Source of the DNA: Desulfuromonas sp.
Lineage (GTDB): Bacteria > Desulfobacterota > Desulfuromonadia > Desulfuromonadales > Geopsychrobacteraceae
NCBI GenBank assembly: GCA_002868865.1
Contig: PKUC01000002.1
Coordinates: 1-52,454 of the forward strand
Reading direction: 5' to 3'
Length of the DNA stretch: 52,454 nt
Shown here: positions 45,287-52,454 of the stretch, one piece after another
How the letters are laid out: each line of letters opens with the position of its first letter
Numbering within the stretch: position 1 is the stretch's first letter
The notes under the pieces: generated by a model
Told to the model about the DNA's origin: nothing
The model's database searches: none
The model's input: the letters and a program-made list of their open reading frames with translations, nothing else
Made by a program: the position numbers and the translations under genes

Positions 45287-46042
45287 TCAGTCAACAAACG
45301 TCTCGACAGCCATACCGGCCGGCGGATCAAGAAGAAAACGGCTATCAGCGATATCTCCATTGAGCTGCAGAACCGAAAAGCGCGCCGTCATGCGGGTCTT
45401 TTGCGGCCCCGCCTCCACATCGATGCGATGAGGAAACTGCTGTTTTTCGGAGTAATCATCGTACGCGACCCTGAGAACTGGCTCCGCGGAATACCAGTAG
45501 ACAACCTCAGACAGCCTCAACTCCTGGTCGAAAAGGATATCCTGACGCTGTGGCGGGTTTTCTATCGTAAGGCGATACCCGGTCCCCTCTCGCTGGACAC
45601 GCCGTTGCGGGGAATCGATGAGCGGCGGGTCGACCAGCAGCAACCGCACCAGTTGATCTGTATCGATCGGCAACCGGATAAAACGAGCCAGATTTTCTCC
45701 TGTGGCGCGGTCTCGATAGAAGCGTCCGGGCACAGTGGTATGAAGGTGCACGGCCATCATATCCTGCTCGACGGCCAACTGAACCAGTAACTGACCGAAG
45801 GTCGACAGGACATCTGCACGGAAACGATCCGGCTTTTCGACAGAGAGAAACTGTTGTGTCGGGACATAGCGCCCGTTGGCGGTGACACCCACCCGGGCTT
45901 CACCGTCCAGCGAAGAGAACATCTGAGCTTGGGCAGTCACAGCGCCCAGCAGTTGCTCAGCCGAAGGCAACGGCCCACTCGGCACCACCGGTCGAATACA
46001 GCCGGACAGAATCGCCACAAGGACAAATAAAACGACCCTCAT
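45287..46042 (-). CDS. DUF4292 lipoprotein (LolA/LolB-like fold)
   Basis: 251 residues. Lipobox ILSGC after a short signal peptide. The body matches DUF4292: SSLDGEARVGVTANGRYVP, FLSVEKPDRFRADVLSTFGQ, then a beta-rich series. The fold resembles LolA/LolB, half-barrels that carry lipoproteins. It lies next to the TPR lipoprotein with stop and start adjoining (TAAATG). It may act as the outer-membrane lipoprotein receptor, which is otherwise unseen here; that role is inferred from fold and neighbours. Confidence 0.78.
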   Translation of the reverse strand: MRVVLFVLVAILSGCIRPVVPSGPLPSAEQLLGAVTAQAQMFSSLDGEARVGVTANGRYVPTQQFLSVEKPDRFRADVLSTFGQLLVQLAVEQDMMAVHLHTTVPGRFYRDRATGENLARFIRLPIDTDQLVRLLLVDPPLIDSPQRRVQREGTGYRLTIENPPQRQDILFDQELRLSEVVYWYSAEPVLRVAYDDYSEKQQFPHRIDVEAGPQKTRMTARFSVLQLNGDIADSRFLLDPPAGMAVETFVD

Positions 46043-47806
46043 TTAAATCTCTCCATTCGGCAGAGCGTCCAGCTTTTCACCAATCCCTTCCGCCGCCGGA
46101 TCGACCGCCAGAATCTGTCGATACATCTCCGCCGCCAGCGGCCAGAGCGTCAGAGCCCGGTACAACTCAGCCAGATGTTCCAGAATCACCACATCACCAG
46201 GCTGCAGCGACAAAGCCCTCTCCAGAGACTCGCGACCTTCATCATAACGCCCGAGCTTGAAATAAACCCAGCCAAGGGTATCGAGGATATAAGCGGTTTC
46301 TTTAACCGCCAGGGCCCGTTGTGCCAGATCGAGTGCCTGTAAAAGATCCACGCCACGCTCCGCCTTGAGATAGGCGAGGTAGTTCAATGCATCCGCGTGA
46401 TTCGGCGCGGTTTCGAGGATTGTCTCCATCTGCCGCTTGGCATCATCCTGCTCTCCACGCTTCTCGAGAATAACGCCGTATTGATATCGCAGGCTGATGT
46501 TGCCCGGATGATGCTCCAATCCTTCGCTGAGGCGCTGTGCCGCAGCAGTTGTTTGCCCCAGAGAATCGAGTGCCAGCGCCAGATAATAGTAGAGCACCGG
46601 GTCACGGAGGCCTTCATCGAGAGTCTCCTCGAGCAGCTCGATCGCCCGCTGTGGCTCATCGTACTTTTGCAGTAGATAGGTGCGCTGGGTGATCGTCTCC
46701 AGATAGACATCGTCGCCGGAGTCAACCTTGCCCAGCGCCTCCAATGCCTCCTGCCAGAGTCCGCGACCGGAAAGCGCCAGCCCCAGATAATAGTAACTGC
46801 GTGTATGCTCTGGTTGTAAGCGGATCACTTTGCGAAAACTGAGTTCGGCGTCGGGCCAGAGGTCCATCTCCAACTGAAGCAGTCCGATACGCCCCAAAAT
46901 CTGCGGTTGATCGGGGTGCAACTCGTCGAGAGCTACCAGAGCTTCCAACGCCTCATCATACCGCTCTTTGATGACAAGGATCCGGGCCAACCGATCGCGG
47001 AGCATAATCGAGCGCGGGTCCTGATCCACCGCACTGCGGTACAGAGCAATTGCTTCAGCATAACGCTCACCCTGCTCGAGAACCATACCCAGCTCTATAA
47101 TAAGCGGCATCTGGCCCGGCTTCATGTCAAGAAGCACACGATATTCATCAACAGCCTGCGGAATCTGTTCGGCATCCCGGTAGAAGCGGGCCAGAGTTAA
47201 TCGCGACGCAAAATCTCCTGGAGTTTCAGCGACCAGCGCCTGAACAATGGCGATGGCGACTGCGAAATCGCCTTGGCGGGCCAGCGCCTGCGCTAGTTTC
47301 AAACGTAACTCTGCCGAGGGCGGTTTGTCCGCAGCCGCTGCTTTATTATACTCAGTAACGGCTTGCGAGTACTTTTTCTGGTACAGCAACAGATCGCCCA
47401 GCAGTTCGTGACCGGCGGAGTCGTCCGGAGACGAGCCTAACATCTGCTGCAGGACGTCAACGGCCTGCTCCTGCTGACCGGTATGCATGTAAGCCTTTGC
47501 CAGGCCCATCTGCAAATAACGGGATTGCGGATCGAGTGCCACCGCCCTCCGAAGAGCCTGCAGAGCATCATCCCATCGTCCCGCCGCAGCCAGCAGACGA
47601 TACTGGCCATAGGCATAGGTCGCCTTGGCCTCAGGCAACGCCACTTCTGACACGTAATCGGCCGGAAGCTGTTCGTGTAATAAGACCGGGGCGGTTCTGC
47701 GACCGGACAAGCACCCGCTTAACATCAACACAAGGATGCTAAAGAGCACTGCCGTTCGGAACATGCAATGAGCACCGCGGCATCCCTGTTTTTTCATATC
47801 TATCAA
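46043..47806 (-). CDS. Tetratricopeptide repeat lipoprotein
   Basis: 587 residues. N-terminal signal with lipobox LMLSGC; then about fourteen TPR units (for example AGRWDDALQALRRAVALDPQ, GRYDEGRESLERALSLQPGD) covering nearly the whole chain. Proteins of this kind gather partners at the outer membrane, and this one may be involved in surface polysaccharide or outer-membrane assembly. The frame opens with a TTG at 47806 that has GAGGGTG at close spacing; an ATG three codons later (47797) is the alternative. First gene of the unit that runs to mutM. Confidence 0.85.
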   Translation of the reverse strand: MIDMKKQGCRGAHCMFRTAVLFSILVLMLSGCLSGRRTAPVLLHEQLPADYVSEVALPEAKATYAYGQYRLLAAAGRWDDALQALRRAVALDPQSRYLQMGLAKAYMHTGQQEQAVDVLQQMLGSSPDDSAGHELLGDLLLYQKKYSQAVTEYNKAAAADKPPSAELRLKLAQALARQGDFAVAIAIVQALVAETPGDFASRLTLARFYRDAEQIPQAVDEYRVLLDMKPGQMPLIIELGMVLEQGERYAEAIALYRSAVDQDPRSIMLRDRLARILVIKERYDEALEALVALDELHPDQPQILGRIGLLQLEMDLWPDAELSFRKVIRLQPEHTRSYYYLGLALSGRGLWQEALEALGKVDSGDDVYLETITQRTYLLQKYDEPQRAIELLEETLDEGLRDPVLYYYLALALDSLGQTTAAAQRLSEGLEHHPGNISLRYQYGVILEKRGEQDDAKRQMETILETAPNHADALNYLAYLKAERGVDLLQALDLAQRALAVKETAYILDTLGWVYFKLGRYDEGRESLERALSLQPGDVVILEHLAELYRALTLWPLAAEMYRQILAVDPAAEGIGEKLDALPNGEI

Positions 47807-47837
47807 AGTGGCACCCTCTTCTTTCGGACCGTCTTAC

Positions 47838-47915
47838 TTAAGCTCCGCAGTTACTAGCACAGCAACCCCCACCGGTCAAACCGGCTGCGCAGACGGCAGA
47901 AGCACAGCAACCCAC
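47838..47915 (-). other. Short Cys-rich open frame in the leader of the TPR gene
   Basis: 25 codons from a GTG, reading GCCASAVCAAGLTG then GGCCASNCGA and a stop. The two halves repeat the pattern GCCAS-(x)-C-x-A, which is unusual for chance sequence. There is no good ribosome-binding site, and a stop lies six codons upstream, so translation is uncertain. It could be a leader peptide, a small exported peptide, or coincidence. The rest of the 248-base divergent gap holds the promoter below. Confidence 0.2.
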
Positions 47916-47969
47916 AGAAAGCAGAATAATTCAAGGGACCTACACCCGGTACGCAATCGATTGTTACAG

Positions 47970-47998
47970 TCGACAGAGCATCAACACTGGTCTATACT
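47970..47998 (+). promoter_or_regulatory. Sigma70-like promoter of the SLC5-phosphatase operon
   Basis: TCGACA (-35) and TATACT (-10) with an exact 17-base spacer. Transcription would begin near 48005 and give a leader of about 50 bases to the ATG at 48055. Five of six bases match consensus in each box. Confidence 0.65.
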
Positions 47999-48054
47999 GA
48001 ACGATATAGATGCATAACACTTTGTAACGCCCACCTGACGACCGGGGATGCCTG

Positions 48055-48294
48055 ATGAAACAACCACAGGGCAGTTCAACACGTGAAGCCTGGATCCTCT
48101 GCCTGATTCTGGGGATCATTATGTTGAACTTTCCGTTTATCCAGATCTTCAATTCGGGAAAGTTCCTGCTGGGCGTACCGGTTCTGGTCGTCTACTTTTT
48201 TATCGGCTGGCCGCTCTCCATTTTGGTCATCTACCTGTTCACCTGTCAACTCGAAAGAGATGATCAGGACGACGAAGATCGGGGCGATTCATGA
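48055..48294 (+). CDS. Small two-helix membrane protein coupled to the SLC5-type sensor (CbrX-like position)
   Basis: 79 residues. Two hydrophobic segments (AWILCLILGIIMLNFPFIQI and LLGVPVLVVYFFIGWPLSIL) with a strongly acidic tail (ERDDQDDEDRGDS). Its stop overlaps the next ATG by four bases (ATGA), so translation is coupled. Small membrane proteins of this size accompany many sodium:solute symporters, and in Pseudomonas the small ORF cbrX is coupled to cbrA in the same way. Probably a subunit or folding partner of the following protein. Confidence 0.75.
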   Translation: MKQPQGSSTREAWILCLILGIIMLNFPFIQIFNSGKFLLGVPVLVVYFFIGWPLSILVIYLFTCQLERDDQDDEDRGDS

Positions 48295-51200
48295 TTTCCG
48301 CACAGGTTGTCGCCCTCGCCTCACTGGCCTATTTTGCTCTGCTGTTCGGTGTCGCCTACTACGCCGACAGACGACGCGAACAGGGTCGCAGCCTGATCTC
48401 TAACTCGTATATCTATTCGTTATCGGTGGCAGTCTACTGCACCTCCTGGACATATTACGGCAGCGTCGGTCGCGCCGCGACCAGTGGTTTGGATTTTCTC
48501 CCGGTTTATCTGGGTCCGACCCTGATCGCCTTTACCTGGTGGTTCCTGCTGCGCAAGATGGTCCGCGTCAGCAAGGAGCAGAACATCACCAGCATCGCCG
48601 ACTTTCTCTCCAGCCGTTATGATCGATCGGCTCTGCTCGGCGCGATTGTCACCCTGTTCGCGATCCTCGGCATCATGCCGTATATCGCTCTGCAGCTTAA
48701 AGCGGTGGCCCACACCTTCGACATCCTGGTTTACCCCACCGCTCAGCGCGGGCACTCGCTGCACAGCCTGTTCCCCGCGCTGCCCGAAATGTTCGATACC
48801 GCTTTTATCATGGCGCTGATCCTCGGCCTGTTCGGTGTCCTGTTCGGTGCGCGCAGTCTCGATGCATCAGAACGTCACGAAGGGCTGGTCGCGGCCGTGG
48901 CATTGGAATCTCTGATCAAGATCATCGCCTTTCTCGCCGTCGGCCTGTTCGTCACCTATGGGCTGTTTGATGGTTTCGGCGATATTTTCAGACGTTTTCA
49001 CGCTCAGTTTCCCGACCGTGACACGCTGTTCAGGCTCGGCGAGGGAGCGATCTCCTACCCCAACTGGTTCACCCTGACCTTTATTTCGATGATGGCGGTC
49101 ATGTTCCTGCCCCGTCAGTTTCACATCATGGTCATCGAAAATGCCGACGAGCGGCACATCAAGCAGTCGATGTGGCGCTTTCCGGCCTTTATTTTTCTGA
49201 TCAACCTGTTCGTCATTCCCATCGCTTTGGGCGGCTTGCTGTTTACCGGTGGTGATGCCTCACAGGCCGATTATTTCGTCATCAACCTGCCCCTGGCATC
49301 AGGCCACCCGTGGCTGGCGCTGCTGGTCTTTATCGGTGGATTTTCCGCATCGGCCGGAATGGTGATGGTGTCATCAGTCACCTTGTCGACCATGACCCTA
49401 AATCACCTGATCATGCCGCTGATCCTCAAGTGCAAATTCCCCTTCGGGGATTACTCGGGCATACTGCTCAACATCAAGCGACTCGGCATCCTGCTGGTCG
49501 TCCTGCTCGGTTATTTCTACTTTCGGGTGATCGGCGAATCGTACGCGCTGGTCAATATCGGCCTGATCTCTTTTATGGCAGCCACCCAGTTCGCGCCAGC
49601 CATGCTTGGCGGCCTCTATTGGCGGCGCGCCAACCATAAGGCGGCTATTGTCGGGCTGTCGCTAGGGTTTCTCCTCTGGTTCTATACCCTGCTGATCCCT
49701 TCGTTTGTACTGTCCGGCTGGCTCGAAAGCGACATTCTCGAAAAGGGCCTGTTTGGCATCACCCTGCTCCGTCCGCTGGAACTGTTCGGTCTGAGCGGCT
49801 TCGACATCTGGACACACTCGCTGTTCTGGAGCATGTTCTTCAACCTCGCCGCCTTTCTCACCCTTTCATTTTTCACCCGCCAGAGTGAATCGGAAGCCCT
49901 GCAGGCCAGCCGATTTGTGGATGCCCTGGGAGAATCCCATTTTATTTCCCAGCGGCAACGGATCAGCCGCGCACCCACCGTGCTGGAATTTGTCGAGCTG
50001 ATGTCGAAGTTTATCGGTGAAAAACAGGCCAACGCCTCTATTGCCGAATATCTGGCGCAGAACAATCAGGAAATCAATCACCGCGGCAGCCTGTCAGACG
50101 ATGAAATCCCCAAATTGAAGACCTTCACCGAGCGCACCCTGGCCGGATATGTCGGCGCCGCACCGGCACGGATTATCCTCGAAAACTATCTGTCGACCCG
50201 CGGCAGCAGAATGGAAGACGTCTTCGATATTTTCGGCTCCGTCACCCTCAGCCGGACCGCCAGCCGCGAACAGCTCAGCGTCCTCTACGAAGCCTCGCAG
50301 ATCGTCGCCAGCGGCAATGAACTGCAACAATCCCTCGACGACATTCTCGGGCTGCTGGCGCAACAGTTCAAATTCGACCTCTGCGTCATCCGCTTCCTCG
50401 ATGATCAGCAGATGACCCTCACGGTGCGCAGCCAGCAGGGCATGTCCTCCGAACATTTTGGCGAATCGGAACGCAATCTGGATATGACCACCTATATCGG
50501 TTCGGCCTTCCTGTCGAACAAACCGGTGCTCGTCAACGATTGTGACTACCTCGACAAACCGACCTCCGCCGCAATCATCCGCCGTGAGGGGATCAAATCG
50601 TTCGCCCACGCACCCATCGTCATCGAAGGGCAACCGGTCGGTGTCCTCTCAGCCTTTTCGCGTTCATCCAAGGGGATCTTCACCGATGAGTTCGTGGCGC
50701 TGTTCAACAACATCGCCGGACAGGTGGCCATCGCCTGGCGGAACGATCAGCAGCTGACCGGACTGCTCGAAAGCCGCGAACATGAGCGCGAGCTGGAGAT
50801 CGCCAAAACCATCCAGATGGGACTCCTGCCGGCCAACGTCCCCCATGTCGGCGCCATCGATCTGGCTGGCCTCTGCGTACCCGCACATCAGGTGGGGGGA
50901 GATTATTACGACTTTATCGGTCACAGCGATCAGGCCCTCGATCTGATCGTCGCCGACGTCTCCGGTCACAATATCGGCTCTGCGCTGATCATGGCCGAAA
51001 CCCGCACCTTCATTCAGTCACAGGCGACAACCCTCACCCAGCCGCACCAGATGCTCGAGGCTCTCAACCATTTCTTCTATAACGATCTGACCCGGGCTGA
51101 ACTGTTCGTCACCATGTTCTACATGCAATACCTGCCGGAAAACCATCAGCTGCGCTACGCCAGCGCCGGTCACAACAAGCCGCTGCTGTGGCGTAAATCT

Positions 51201-51566
51201 GATAACAGCACAAGCTGGCTCGATGCAGAGGGTCTGATCCTCGGCATCAAACCGCAGGTCACGTTCGAACAGGTCACAACCAGTCTGCAGCCGGGCGATA
51301 TCCTGGTGCTGTACACCGACGGGGTCACCGAGGCGGAGAATGCAGGCGGCGAGTTTTTTGGAGAAGAACAATTGGAAAAGCTAGTGCGCCGCTGCACCGG
51401 GCTGAGCGCCGAGGAGATCATCAACGCCATCCTGCAACAAATTCGCACATTCAGCGGACACCACCATTTCAAGGATGACATCTCACTCGTTGTCCTTAAA
51501 ATCTTGGAACAGCAAGAAGACACTGCACATATATCAACGGCCAACCCGCAAGGAGAACCACTATGA
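48291..51566 (+). CDS. SLC5-STAC-GAF-PP2C fusion: transporter-like sensor with SpoIIE-type phosphatase output
   Basis: 1091 residues. Residues 1-535 form about 13 membrane helices of the sodium:solute symporter (SLC5/PutP) family, closest in feel to the sensor part of CbrA (YIYSLSVAVYCTSWTYYGSVG, ASERHEGLVAAVALESLIKI, MTLNHLIMPLIL). Residues about 545-640 look like a STAC linker (RTLAGYVGAAPARIILENYL). Residues about 660-820 form a GAF domain. From about 825 a short coiled stretch (REHERELEIAKTIQMGLLP) leads to a PP2C/SpoIIE phosphatase with metal Asp residues in GGDYYDF (about 870), ADVSGHNIGSAL, YTDGVTEAENAGGEFFG and DDISLVVLK (about 1063). There is no histidine kinase. The phosphatase should dephosphorylate the STAS protein encoded next. 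Overlaps both neighbours by four bases. Confidence 0.9.
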   Translation: MISAQVVALASLAYFALLFGVAYYADRRREQGRSLISNSYIYSLSVAVYCTSWTYYGSVGRAATSGLDFLPVYLGPTLIAFTWWFLLRKMVRVSKEQNITSIADFLSSRYDRSALLGAIVTLFAILGIMPYIALQLKAVAHTFDILVYPTAQRGHSLHSLFPALPEMFDTAFIMALILGLFGVLFGARSLDASERHEGLVAAVALESLIKIIAFLAVGLFVTYGLFDGFGDIFRRFHAQFPDRDTLFRLGEGAISYPNWFTLTFISMMAVMFLPRQFHIMVIENADERHIKQSMWRFPAFIFLINLFVIPIALGGLLFTGGDASQADYFVINLPLASGHPWLALLVFIGGFSASAGMVMVSSVTLSTMTLNHLIMPLILKCKFPFGDYSGILLNIKRLGILLVVLLGYFYFRVIGESYALVNIGLISFMAATQFAPAMLGGLYWRRANHKAAIVGLSLGFLLWFYTLLIPSFVLSGWLESDILEKGLFGITLLRPLELFGLSGFDIWTHSLFWSMFFNLAAFLTLSFFTRQSESEALQASRFVDALGESHFISQRQRISRAPTVLEFVELMSKFIGEKQANASIAEYLAQNNQEINHRGSLSDDEIPKLKTFTERTLAGYVGAAPARIILENYLSTRGSRMEDVFDIFGSVTLSRTASREQLSVLYEASQIVASGNELQQSLDDILGLLAQQFKFDLCVIRFLDDQQMTLTVRSQQGMSSEHFGESERNLDMTTYIGSAFLSNKPVLVNDCDYLDKPTSAAIIRREGIKSFAHAPIVIEGQPVGVLSAFSRSSKGIFTDEFVALFNNIAGQVAIAWRNDQQLTGLLESREHERELEIAKTIQMGLLPANVPHVGAIDLAGLCVPAHQVGGDYYDFIGHSDQALDLIVADVSGHNIGSALIMAETRTFIQSQATTLTQPHQMLEALNHFFYNDLTRAELFVTMFYMQYLPENHQLRYASAGHNKPLLWRKSDNSTSWLDAEGLILGIKPQVTFEQVTTSLQPGDILVLYTDGVTEAENAGGEFFGEEQLEKLVRRCTGLSAEEIINAILQQIRTFSGHHHFKDDISLVVLKILEQQEDTAHISTANPQGEPL

Positions 51567-51904
51567 AACTGACCACCGAAGAGCATGGCGATATCGTCAA
51601 GATTATCGTCGATGAGGAAAGAATGGACGCCCACAACAGTGGGGCGCTTAAAGAAGAGATGCTGCGCTTGTTTGACAATGACAAATGCAATCTGGTGATC
51701 GACCTGTCAGCGGTTCGATTCGTCGATTCGTCCGGTCTCGGCGCACTGGTTTCCGGGTTTAAAAATGCCAGCAGCAGGGACGGCAGCCTCAAACTCTGCT
51801 GTCTGCAGCCGCAGGTGCGCTCCATGTTCGAACTGACCCGTCTGCATCGTGTTTTCGAAATCTATTCGTCAGCCGATGAAGCCCTCGAAAGCTTCACCCA
51901 ATAA
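51563..51904 (+). CDS. STAS-domain anti-sigma factor antagonist (RsbV/SpoIIAA-like)
   Basis: 113 residues, single STAS domain. VRFVDSSGLGALVSGFKNAS contains the phospho-acceptor serine (S56, the first Ser after Asp55, by analogy with SpoIIAA). Unphosphorylated, it would bind the RsbW-like kinase encoded next; phosphorylated, it would let go. It is the expected substrate of the PP2C domain, whose gene it overlaps by four bases. Confidence 0.93.
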   Translation: MKLTTEEHGDIVKIIVDEERMDAHNSGALKEEMLRLFDNDKCNLVIDLSAVRFVDSSGLGALVSGFKNASSRDGSLKLCCLQPQVRSMFELTRLHRVFEIYSSADEALESFTQ

Positions 51905-51923
51905 AGCATAGGTAGAGAAAGCT

Positions 51924-52346
51924 ATGTCGGAAATTATCGCCGTTGACATTACGATTCCCAGTCAGACCAAATATCTGAGTCTGATCGGGCGGATCGGCGA
52001 AAACCTGGCCCACACCGCGATCCCCTTTCTGGGGGATCGTGATGAATTGGCGTTCCACCTCAACCTGGTCCTGACCGAAGCTGCCACCAATGCCATCTGC
52101 CATGGCAACAGGGAAGATCCCGACAAGCAGCTCCGGGTCGTCATCTCCATCTCAGAGGAACGCCTGTTTCTCCAGGTTTTCGATCAGGGCAAGGGGTTCG
52201 ATCTCTATAAACTGGCCGGTTCTGTGGCTAAAGAAACCGATGAAGAGGGGCGTGGCGTGCAGCTGATCTGCCGCTTGATGGACGCCGTCGATTATCGCAA
52301 AAGCCCGGACGGGTATGTCCTCGAAATGGTGAAAAATCTTCAGTAG
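51924..52346 (+). CDS. RsbW-like serine kinase / anti-sigma factor (HATPase_c)
   Basis: 140 residues, GHKL ATPase fold: N-box LTEAATNAICHGN (E52, N56), G1 box DQGKGFD (D87, G89, G91) and G2 box GRGVQLICRLMD. This is the size of RsbW/SpoIIAB. It would phosphorylate the STAS protein and hold back a partner protein. No sigma factor gene is found within the window, so its target is unknown; non-sigma targets are known in other proteobacteria. Confidence 0.92.
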   Translation: MSEIIAVDITIPSQTKYLSLIGRIGENLAHTAIPFLGDRDELAFHLNLVLTEAATNAICHGNREDPDKQLRVVISISEERLFLQVFDQGKGFDLYKLAGSVAKETDEEGRGVQLICRLMDAVDYRKSPDGYVLEMVKNLQ

Positions 52347-52356
52347 TCGACCCTGT

Positions 52357-52454
52357 TCAGGGCTGCGAAGGTCCCATCTGGTCGATCCATTCAACCAGAT
52401 GGAGATGATCTCTCAGGCGATACCCGCCATCGACGCCGCCACCATAACAGGCAA
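52357..52454 (-). CDS. 3' end of an unidentified gene (partial)
   Basis: Minus-strand frame running in from the right edge for 31 codons and ending with ...YRLRDHLHLVEWIDQMGPSQP and a TGA. The composition is protein-like, and the gene would converge on the RsbW-like gene with 10 bases between stops. The piece is too short to name; the other two minus-strand frames are also partly open. Confidence 0.35.
   Translation of the reverse strand, partial: ACYGGGVDGGYRLRDHLHLVEWIDQMGPSQP

Noticed and set aside
43592-45790. Two long plus-strand frames (about 316 and 350 codons)
   Set aside because: Antisense to the peptide-binding protein and the DUF4292 gene; no domain seen.
1-52454. CRISPR array, tRNA/rRNA genes, insertion sequences, phage genes
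   Set aside because: Looked for and not seen: no regularly spaced repeats, no cloverleaf-like segments, no transposase or integrase motifs.

Overview
The window looks like the chromosome of a Gram-negative deltaproteobacterium of the Desulfuromonadales type (Desulfuromonas/Geobacter/Pelobacter relatives). I base this on the gene order lysS-lolC-lolD-bamA-skp-lpxD-fabZ-lpxA-lpxB-msbA-(DUF374)-waaA-lpxK, on the linkage of sulfate activation with envelope polysaccharide genes, and on the style of the signalling proteins. This is inference from gene order and protein style; no rRNA or tRNA gene is present to settle taxonomy. Almost everything up to about 47.8 kb reads on the minus strand, except one heptosyltransferase-like gene; the last 4.4 kb is a plus-strand signalling operon.

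Layout. (1) 1-3.5 kb: cysD, cysNC and cysQ (cut by the left edge) make and recycle PAPS. (2) 3.6-8.8 kb: an unusual membrane-anchored APS-kinase-like protein, then nucleotide-sugar genes (TviB/WbpO-type dehydrogenase, UDP-glucuronate 4-epimerase, RmlA, RmlB). (3) 8.9-13.4 kb: a small secreted ComEA-like protein, and gmhA-hldE-ugd-gmhB for ADP-heptose and UDP-glucuronate. (4) 13.6-25.5 kb: LPS core assembly and decoration: a GT9 heptosyltransferase-like gene, a lipid kinase, an LtaS/YejM-type membrane sulfatase-fold protein, KdkA-type Kdo kinase, a CDP-alcohol pair (cytidylyltransferase plus CDP-glycerol transferase family protein), a ParB-like-fold protein and five family A glycosyltransferase-like genes, the last ones visibly AT-rich. 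(5) 25.5-40.3 kb: lipid A synthesis and outer-membrane biogenesis (Trm112-like, lpxK, waaA, DUF374 acyltransferase, msbA, lpxB, lpxA, fabZ, lpxD, skp, bamA, lolD, lolC, lysS). (6) 40.4-47.8 kb: a tight operon with a TPR lipoprotein, a LolB-like DUF4292 lipoprotein, an Opp/Dpp binding protein and two permeases, a YchJ-like protein and mutM. (7) 47.9-52.3 kb, plus strand: a good sigma70-like promoter, a small membrane protein, a 1091-residue SLC5 transporter-STAC-GAF-PP2C phosphatase fusion, a STAS anti-sigma antagonist and an RsbW-like kinase.

The genes of regions 2-5 act together to build lipid A, the Kdo-heptose inner core and its outer decorations, and to export the product. The most interesting element is region 7. 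It looks like a partner-switching cascade in which a CbrA-like transporter-shaped sensor drives a PP2C phosphatase instead of a histidine kinase; the final target, a sigma factor or something else, is not in the window. Secondary points of interest are the DUF2061-APS kinase fusion with an altered P-loop, the CDP-alcohol pair beside KdkA, the LtaS/YejM-like protein coupled to a lipid kinase, and a strong hairpin inside the lpx cluster.
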